Assembly (NCBI RefSeq): GCF_023721935.1
Contig: NW_026057588.1
Location: forward strand, 16,035,906-16,099,905
Direction: 5' to 3'
Length of the DNA stretch: 64,000 bases
Source: Panthera uncia
Lineage: Eukaryota > Chordata > Mammalia > Carnivora > Felidae
In this document: piece by piece, positions 57,510 to 64,000 of the stretch
Position numbering within the stretch: the first letter of the stretch is position 1
Layout of the letters: each line of letters begins with the position of its first letter
Translations under genes and position numbers: made by a program
Notes under the pieces: generated by a model
Seen by the model: only the letters and a program-made list of their open reading frames with translations
What the model was told of the DNA's origin: nothing
The model's database searches: none

Positions 57510-58460
57510 TCTAAAATTTTGATTGTGGCAAAATACACATAACATAAAATTTAACATCTTAACTATTTTTAAGTATATAATTCAGTAGTGTTAAGTATGT
57601 TCACATTTTTGTACAACCAATCTCCAGAACTTTTTCAACTTGCAGAACTGAAACTCTGAGCTTACTAATAACTCCTCCCCACCCTTTCCTCCCCCAGTTC
57701 CTGGCACCCACCATTCTACTTCTGTTTCTATGGTTTGATTACTCTGGATACTACATATCAGTGAAATCATACAGTATCTTTTTGTGACTGGTTTATTTCA
57801 CTTAGCATAATGTCCTCAACATGCCAATCCATGTTGTAGTGTGTGTCAGAATACTTCCCTTTTAAGGCTGAATAACATTACATTATATATGTGTGTACAC
57901 ACACACACACACTTTGTTGATCCACTCATCTGTTGATGAACACCTAGGCTGCTTCCAACCTTTGGCTATTGTACATAATGCTGCTAAAAACATGGGTATA
58001 CAAATAAAAAAGCATGAGTGGGGGAGGGGCAAAGAGAGAGGGAGGGAGACACAATCTGAAGCATTGAAATCATTCGTTAAAAAGAAATCATTAAAATGAA
58101 TGATTAAAATGAATGATTTCTGAATGATTGAAAGCTGCTGCTTTCAATTCTGTTGGTTATATATCCAGAAGTGGAACTGCTGGATCATTTAGTAATTCTA
58201 TTTTTGATTTTTTTTTGAGGAACGATCATACTGTTTCACATACTGTTTGCTGGCCATTTATTTATCTTCTTTGAAGAAATGTCTATTAAAATCCTTTCCC
58301 CCCTTTTTAATTGAGTTGTTCAGTTTCTTTGATGTTGAGTTGTAGAATTTCTTTATACATTCTGAATATTAATCCCTTGTCAGATATATGATTTATAAAT
58401 GTTTTCTCCTATTCCATAGGTTAACTTTTTATTTTATGTGTTCTTTTGTATATACTTCTA
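57510..58460 (-). mobile_element. Old L1M 3' UTR/ORF2 end, reverse, with internal insertion
   Basis: Antisense L1 order: GTGGCAAAATACACATAAC, TCTTTTTGTGACTGGTTTAT, GGCTATTGTACATAATGCTG, TATATCCAGAAGTGGAACTG, TATACATTCTGAATATTAAT. A foreign patch at 58004-58140 replaces a short stretch. Confidence 0.78.
58004..58140. repeat. Patchwork insertion: SINE piece plus repeated ATGAATGATT units
   Basis: A SINE core fragment (reverse, GTGGGGGAGGGGCAAAGAG to ATCTGAAGCA) with no head or tail is followed by short direct and inverted repeats of AAATCATT and AATGAATGATT. L1 sequence is continuous on both sides. It looks like a templated repair insertion. Confidence 0.7.
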
Positions 58461-58960
58461 GCTTTTATCTTATCCCTGAGTTCCACATTAATCTAACTGC
58501 CTACTTGAAATCTTCAAATACTATGTAATAACTGTTTCAATCATAACTTGTCCAGAGAGAACTTTCAATTCTCCCTTTTTTCAATACACTAGCTTAAACT
58601 CAGTAAATGCAACCACCTTTTTTACCAATACGTTAAGCCAAAGGCCTAGTTCTTTAATTCTTATCAAACTTACAATCCATTAGCAAGCATGGTCAACTTA
58701 TTCTTTAATATGTATAATAACTTCTCATCAGTTATTACTATCATTTCTATCACAGTCTGAGCTACCACTATTTTACTACTGCAGTCACTCTCAAATTGGT
58801 CACCTGCTTACTTTCTTGTTCCACTAAGCACAACATATCTAAATGATTTCATATAACTTTTGCTTTCAAATCCCTTTAATAGTTTCCCATGACATTTAGG
58901 AAAAAAAGATCCTTATAATGATCTATAAGGTTCTATATTCTCTGTTTTCTATCTATCTCT
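58461..58960. other. Presumed ZNF461 intron, nothing firm
   Basis: T/C-rich unassigned text; perhaps a fragment of an L2-like or LTR element (around 58,850-58,930). Confidence 0.35.
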
Positions 58961-60010
58961 CTGATAAAAATTTGTAGGGTACAACTAAAGCTGTATGTAG
59001 CAGCAAACTTATGGCCTTAAATGCAAATAGAAAAAAGAAATCATTAAAATGAATCATCCACATCCTGCAACCCCAGGGGCAGTGGTGTGCTGGTGAAGAT
59101 TTAACAGCGGGTTCTCTGAAAGTAAATAAAAAGATAAGCAGATAGGTGACAGACAAATAAATAAGCAAATAAATAAATAAAAAGTCCCTGAAAAAAAAAA
59201 AATAAATGAATCATCTAAACATGTATCTCAAGAGGCTAGAAGAAGAATCGCAAACTAAAACCCCCAAAAATAGAATAAAGGAAAAAATAAAGATGGAGCA
59301 GAATAAATGAAACAAAAACAAATATAAAATAGAGAGGATTCCAGCAAGACTGATCAAGAAAAATAGACTATCTTCCTTACAGATTACATGAGTACTACAA
59401 AAAAAAAAAAAAAAAAAATACAGTGGAGAAATGTGGCAAACACCAGCCAAACCAAGTGATCAAAGCTAACGTCGCCAACAATGGGACAGAACGACATTAT
59501 ATGCCTCCTTAATGATACACTGAGAAGGATATACCACTAATGCAATAATTGTGCCAAGAATGTATAACCTGAATTCAATAAGGGGAAGGACATTCTATAA
59601 ACTGGTCCATGTTCTTCAAAAGTACCAATGTCATGAAATACAAAGAAAGGTTGAGGAACTTTTCAGATTAAAGTGAAGAGAAATGTAATGTGAAATCCCA
59701 AATCAAGTGAACAAAACAATATTGGGATAATTAGTGAATATGAATACAGACAATATATGAGGTAATAGTTTGCATCAATGTAAAATTTCCTGAATTTATG
59801 AAATGTAAGAGAATATATTCATTCTCAGAAAAGATAAGCTTAACTGTTCAGGGTAATGAGACTTAACAGAAATGAAATAATAAAGCAAATATGGCAAAAT
59901 ATTAACAAGTGGTGAATCTAGGTGAATGGCATATGGGAGCTCTTTTGCTATTCTTGCATCTCTTAAGTCTAAAATTAATTTAAAATAAATTTCTATCTTA
60001 TAAAAGAGAG
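58961..60010 (+). mobile_element. Old L1M ORF2 and 3' UTR, plus orientation
   Basis: ORF2-like AGCAGCAAACTTATGGCCTT and GGAAAAAATAAAGATGGAGC, then 3'-region CCTTAATGATACACTGAGAA, GTGCCAAGAATGTATAACCT and TGCATCTCTTAAGTCTAAAA. A 145-bp insert lies at 59059-59203. Confidence 0.62.
59059..59203 (+). mobile_element. 145-bp retro-insert of unknown family, poly(A) and TSD
   Basis: The sequence aaatgaatcatc at 59047-59058 is repeated exactly at 59204-59215. The insert starts CACATCCTGCAACCCCAGGG, contains GCAGTGGTGTGCTGGTGAAG and an AAATAAATAAGC-rich part, and ends in 12 A residues. These are marks of L1-driven retroposition. The source RNA is not recognised. Confidence 0.7.
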
Positions 60011-60429
60011 TACAAATAACCAACATTACAAGTGAAAATAGGGACATCATTACAGAAGGAAAGCCATCCCCTCATAGAGTTACATTCTAGTAGAATAACA
60101 TCCAATAAATGATTACTAAATGAATCAGTGTGTCAGATGGAAAAAAAAAAAAAAGGCTACAGAAAAATACATTAAGAAGGAAAGAGATATAGTTCCAAAT
60201 AATGGAAGTGGGGTGTAATTTTATAGTAGTCAGAAAAGCCTTACTTCAGTGACATTTGAAGGGGGAAAAAAAACTGTAGGAGAGAAGACAGTGATGGCTA
60301 TCTGGGGAAAGAGCAATCCATGCAGAGAATATAGCAAGTCCATAAAACGAAAGTTACATTGGCTTATTAGAGAAACAGCAAGGAGACTAGGATAGCTGAA
60401 ATCAAGTAAGAGAAAACAGAGACCTGGAG
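60011..60429. other. Presumed ZNF461 intron with possible L2 trace
   Basis: CATAGAGTTACATTCTAGTAG and GAAAGAGCAATCCATGCAGAG have L2-like wording but are too diverged to assign. Confidence 0.35.
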
Positions 60430-60850
60430 ACCAGAGAGATTCAATACAATCTAATAAAACCCCTACGATGTTGCTTGAGGAGCTTTAAAAACTGATTCAA
60501 AAACATATTTGGAAAAACAAAGTTTAACAGCCAAAATACTACTAAAGAACAAAGTCAGAGCATTTATCCTACCTATGATAAAGACATCATAAAGACTTAA
60601 AAATTAAGACAATGTGGTATTTACACAGCCCTTGACCCATAGAAAGACCAGAGGCAGACTCACATAGGAAGAATTACAGATCAATGATGAAAGAATAATT
60701 TAATAAATGATATTAGAACTAGCTATAGATATAAAGAAAATTACTCTGGTCCCCTACCATACACCATAAATAAACAAACTCTAAATGGATTAAAGACCTA
60801 CAAATTAAAGGAAAAACGATAAAGCTTATCCAAGATCCAAGATGATCACA
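60430..60850 (+). mobile_element. Old L1 ORF2 fragment, plus orientation
   Basis: CAATACAATCTAATAAAACC, AAGACAATGTGGTATTTACA, CATAGAAAGACCAGAGGCAG and TAAATGGATTAAAGACCTAC are L1 reverse-transcriptase/C-terminal region landmarks. Inactive. Confidence 0.75.
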
Positions 60851-61070
60851 ACAGCCAAGGTGTATGCCTGCCAGAAGTCAGCTTTATTTGTTCTCCTCCC
60901 TGTTGATACCAATAGATGAAGTGAATATGAAAACTGGTTGTTTCACTAAGTTGTTTTGGAAAGACCACACAATGACAATTATTTAAGAAAAAGCAAAAAA
61001 ATACAAACAAACATGCTACTAGAAAAAGATTGGTGGTGGTGGTGGTGGCAAAGTAAAAATGAAGTACTCC

Positions 61071-61287
61071 AAGGATGCCTGAGTGGCTCAATCAGTTAAG
61101 GATCAGACTTGTGATTTCAGCTCAAGTCATGATCCCATGGTTCGTAGGATCAAGCCCTGCAAAGGGCTCTGTGCTGACAGCACAGAGCCTGCTTGGGATT
61201 CTCTCTCTTCCTCTGTCTTTGCCCCTGCCCCATGCTCTCTCTCTCTCTCTCTCTCTCTTATACACTTAAAAAAAGAAAAAAAAATCC
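61071..61287 (+). mobile_element. Felid SINE with TSD
   Basis: Head AGGATGCCTGAGTGGCTCAA, long CT tract, A-rich tail. Flank gaagtactcca occurs directly before and after. A short (GGT)n run lies at 61031-61049 upstream. Confidence 0.93.
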
Positions 61288-61579
61288 AGAAGTACTCCAC
61301 ATACACACTGTCTTTATGATATCCCACCTCCTTAAAGAAATCAAATATCACAGAAAATGCATATTTAAAGTTCATTCTGAAAAGATTTAAAATCTCAATT
61401 ACAAAGATAGTGTAGACTCACTCTTTCCTGCCTCTCCCTTAAATAAAACTAAAAACCCTAGAAATTAACTATCACACAGCAATAAAATAATTCTGAGAGC
61501 TGAAAGGAAGAAGGTTTATTGATTTGGATTCTCTGGCCTTGAGGAACTACCACATGGTGAGTTCTCTGGGTTTTCTTTT

Positions 61580-63000
61580 TTGTTTTTTTCCTGTTTATTT
61601 TTTAAATCCACTAAAATTAACACAGAATGTTAAATTTGTTTTAAGTGTACAATACAGGGATTCAACAATTCTATATATCACTCACTGCTCATCACAATTA
61701 AGTGTACGATTAATCCCCTTCACCTATTTCAGCCATCCTCCCTCTCACCTCCCCTCTGGTAACCATCAGTTTGTTCTCTGTATTTAAGAGTGTTTTTTGG
61801 ATCTTTTTTTCTTTGTTTTGTTTCTTAAATTCCACATATGAATGCAATCATATATTTGTTTTTCTCTATTTCATTTAGCATTATACCCTCTAGATCTATC
61901 CATGTTGTTGCAACTGGCAAGATTTCATCCTTTTTTTTGGCTGAGTAATATTCCATAGTATAGATACACCACATCTTCATCAATTCATCTATTGATGGAC
62001 ACTTGGTTTGCTTCCATATCCGGGCTATTGTAAATAATGCTGCAATATACATATTGCATATATGTACATATATCTTTTCATATTAGTGTCTTCATATTCC
62101 TTGTGTAAACACCCAGTAGCATAATTACTGGATCATATGGGAATTCTATTTCTAATTTTTTGAGGAAATTTCATACTGCTTTCCACAGTGGCTGTACCAG
62201 TGTGCACCCCCACCAGGAGGGTCCCTTTGTCTCCAAATCCTAACACTTGTTCCTTGTTTTAGATTTTAGCCATTCTGATAGATGTGAGGTGGTATCAATC
62301 TCATTGTGGTTTTGAATTGCATTTCCCTGATGATCAGTAACGGGTGAACATCTTTTCAAGTGTCTGTTGGCCATCTATATGTCTTTTTTGAAGAAATGTC
62401 TATTCATGTCTTCTTCCCAATTTTTAATTGGATAATTTGGTTTTGGGTGTTGAGTTGTATTAGTTCTTTACCTATTTTGGATACTAGCCCTTTATTGGAT
62501 ATGTCATTTGCAAACTTCAGTAGATTGTCTTTTAGTTTTGTTGATTGTTTCCTTTGCTGTGTAGAAGCTTTTTACTTTGATGAAGTCCCAATAGTTTATT
62601 TCTCTTGCATCAGGCGACATATCTAGAAAAATGCTGCCATGGCCAATGTCAGAGAAATTACTGCCTGTGTTCTCTTCTAGGATTTTTATGGTTTCAGGTC
62701 TCATTTTTAGGTCTTTAACCCATTTTGAATTTATTCATGTGTATGATGTAAGAAAGCAGTCCAGTTTCATTCTTTTGCATGTAGCTGTCCAGTTTTCCCA
62801 ACACCGTTTGTTGCAGAGATGGTCCTTTTCCTCATTGGGTATGTGTGCTTCCTTTGTCCTAGATAAATTGACCATATAATTGTGGGTTTGTCTGGATTTT
62901 CTATTCTGTTCCATTGATCTATGTGTCTAATTTTGTGTCAGGACCATAATGTTTTGGTTACTACAACTTTGTTGTGTATGTTGAAATCAGCTATTTTCTC
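61580..63000 (-). mobile_element. L1 3' UTR and ORF2 C-terminal end, reverse
   Basis: Antisense L1. The minus-strand translation around 62052-61825 reads DELMKMWCIYTMEYYSAKKK, the characteristic L1 ORF2 C-terminus. Farther right come TTTGAATTGCATTTCCCTGA and TTGAGTTGTATTAGTTCTTT. It is better preserved than the L1M copies but has internal stops. Confidence 0.88.
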
Positions 63001-63355
63001 CTCAGATACATTTTCTCCTTTTATCCTCTCTTCTTCTGGGATCCCTGCAATGTGAATATTATTATGCTTGATGGTATTACTGAGTTCCCTTAATCTATTT
63101 TCATTTTTTATTATTCTTTTTTCTTTCTCCTGTTCAGCTTAATTGCTTTCCATTATTCTGTCCTCTAGGTCATTGATCCATTCTTCTGCTTCCTCTAGTC
63201 TACTATTTACTCTATGTAGTGTATTATTAATCTAAGTTGAGTTCTTCATCTCCGATTGGTTCTTTTTAAATGTTTTCTATCTCTTTATTGAGGGTCTGAG
63301 TTCCTCCATCCACTCTTTTCACAAGTCCAGTGATTATCTTTATGACCATTACTTC

Positions 63356-63560
63356 AAAAAAAATTTTAATGTTTATTTTTGAGAGAGACAGAACATGAGC
63401 GGGGGAGGGGCAGAGACAGAGGGAGAGACAGAATCTGAAACAGGCTCCAGGCTCTGAGCTGTCAGCACAGAGCCCGACTTGGGGCTTGAACTCCAGAACA
63501 GTGAGATTATGACCTGAGCTGAAGTCGAATGCTCAACCGACTGAGCCACCCAAGCGCCCC
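63356..63560 (-). mobile_element. Felid SINE, reverse, with TSD
   Basis: Reverse tail TTTTAATGTTTATTTTTGAG and reverse head CTGAGCCACCCAAGCGCCCC. The flank tatgaccattact is present on both sides. Confidence 0.95.
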
Positions 63561-63737
63561 TATGACCATTACTTTAAATTCTCTATCAGGCGTATTACTT
63601 ATCTCCATTTCACTCATGTCTCTTGTTGTGATTTTTGTCCTGTTCTTTTAAGTGGGACATATTCCCCTAGCTCTCTGTGTCTGTTTCTATGTGTTAGGAA
63701 AGTCAGCCATGTCTCCTCTTGAAAGTGGGGGCTTATT

Positions 63738-63937
63738 TTTTTTCATGTTCATTCATTTATTTTGAAAGAGACAGAACACGAGCAGAGGATGGGGAGAGAA
63801 AGAGAGAGAGAATCCCAAGCAGGCTCCACGCTGCCAGCACACAGTCCAGTGCAGGGCTTGAATTCATGAACCTATGAGATCGTGGCCTAAGCCAAAATCA
63901 AGAGTCAGACGCTTAACTGACTGAGCCACCTAGGTGC
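63738..63937 (-). mobile_element. Carnivore SINE, reverse, diverged
   Basis: Reverse tail TTTTTTTCATGTTCATTCAT and reverse head CTGAGCCACCTAGGTGCC. Flank gaaagtgg(g/t)gg occurs on both sides. Confidence 0.92.
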
Positions 63938-64000
63938 CAGAAAGTGGTGGCCTTATAACGAGGTCCTGTTGTTCCCTCAGTGTAGTATCCTCAGTTTACC

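Larger units (their letters stand above)
63001..64000 (-). mobile_element. L1 5'-region-like sequence, reverse, with two SINEs
   Basis: TCTTCTTCTGGGATCCCTGC, ATTCTGTCCTCTAGGTCATT, CTCTATCAGGCGTATTACTT and GTGGGACATATTCCCC resemble antisense ORF1/5' L1 text of carnivore elements. It continues beyond the window edge. Confidence 0.6.

Noticed and set aside
61825..62052. A 75-residue minus-strand frame as a small gene
   Set aside because: It is the C-terminal end of L1 ORF2 in an antisense L1 fragment.
31..63937. tRNA genes suggested by tRNA-like heads in the SINEs
   Set aside because: The heads are internal parts of SINEs with CT tracts and A-rich tails. None folds as a free-standing, intact tRNA with proper ends.

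Overview
This is mammalian nuclear DNA, almost certainly from a cat-family (felid) carnivore. The main evidence is more than 30 copies of the tRNA-derived carnivore SINE in its cat form: a head close to GGGGCGCCTGGGTGGCTCAG, a CT-rich tract, and a tail close to AAATAAATAAACATTAAA. Many copies still have clear target-site duplications. L1 3' ends of a carnivore type, ancient L1M, MIR, L2, hAT/Tigger and ERVL/LTR remnants fill most of the remaining sequence. All gene and family names are from recognition; no database search was run.

Two KRAB/C2H2 zinc-finger genes are present. The first, on the plus strand, I recognise as ZNF382. It has a GC-rich promoter at about 6.0-6.66 kb, a likely non-coding exon 1 ending at 6230, a start-codon exon at 8642-8715, a 127-nt KRAB-A exon (12209-12335), a 96-nt KRAB-B exon (12608-12703), a 17-kb intron, and a zinc-finger exon (29769-31189). 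The joined reading frame is intact and comes to 550 codons plus stop. The second, on the minus strand, is the last exon of ZNF461 (54310-52926); its KRAB exons are not seen and should lie beyond the right edge. The two genes converge tail to tail across about 21.7 kb of repeats. The order (a divergent gene at the left, then ZNF382, then ZNF461 in opposite orientation) fits the human 19q13.12 KRAB-ZNF cluster, so the divergent transcript starting near 6.1 kb may be ZNF529. That last point is inference.

Layout: 1-6.0 kb is repeats and probable intron of the divergent gene. 6.0-6.66 kb is a CpG-rich bidirectional promoter. 6.2-31.2 kb is ZNF382 with repeat-filled introns. 32.0-32.66 kb is a decayed zinc-finger array, a dead paralogue fragment. 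32.7-52.3 kb is intergenic DNA made of LTR/ERVL, class I ERV-like and L1 remnants with nested SINEs. 52.3-54.3 kb is the 3' UTR and last exon of ZNF461. 54.3-64 kb is probable ZNF461 intron packed with L1 fragments in both orientations.

Both genes should encode nuclear sequence-specific repressors. The KRAB domain recruits TRIM28 and heterochromatin factors and the fingers read DNA. I saw no CRISPR array, operon or other prokaryote-like system, and nothing I would call a new biological system. The most useful non-routine items are the zinc-finger relic at 32 kb, the 9-nt coding start exon of ZNF382, a patchwork insertion at 58.0-58.14 kb, and a 145-bp poly(A)-tailed insert of unknown origin at 59.06-59.2 kb.
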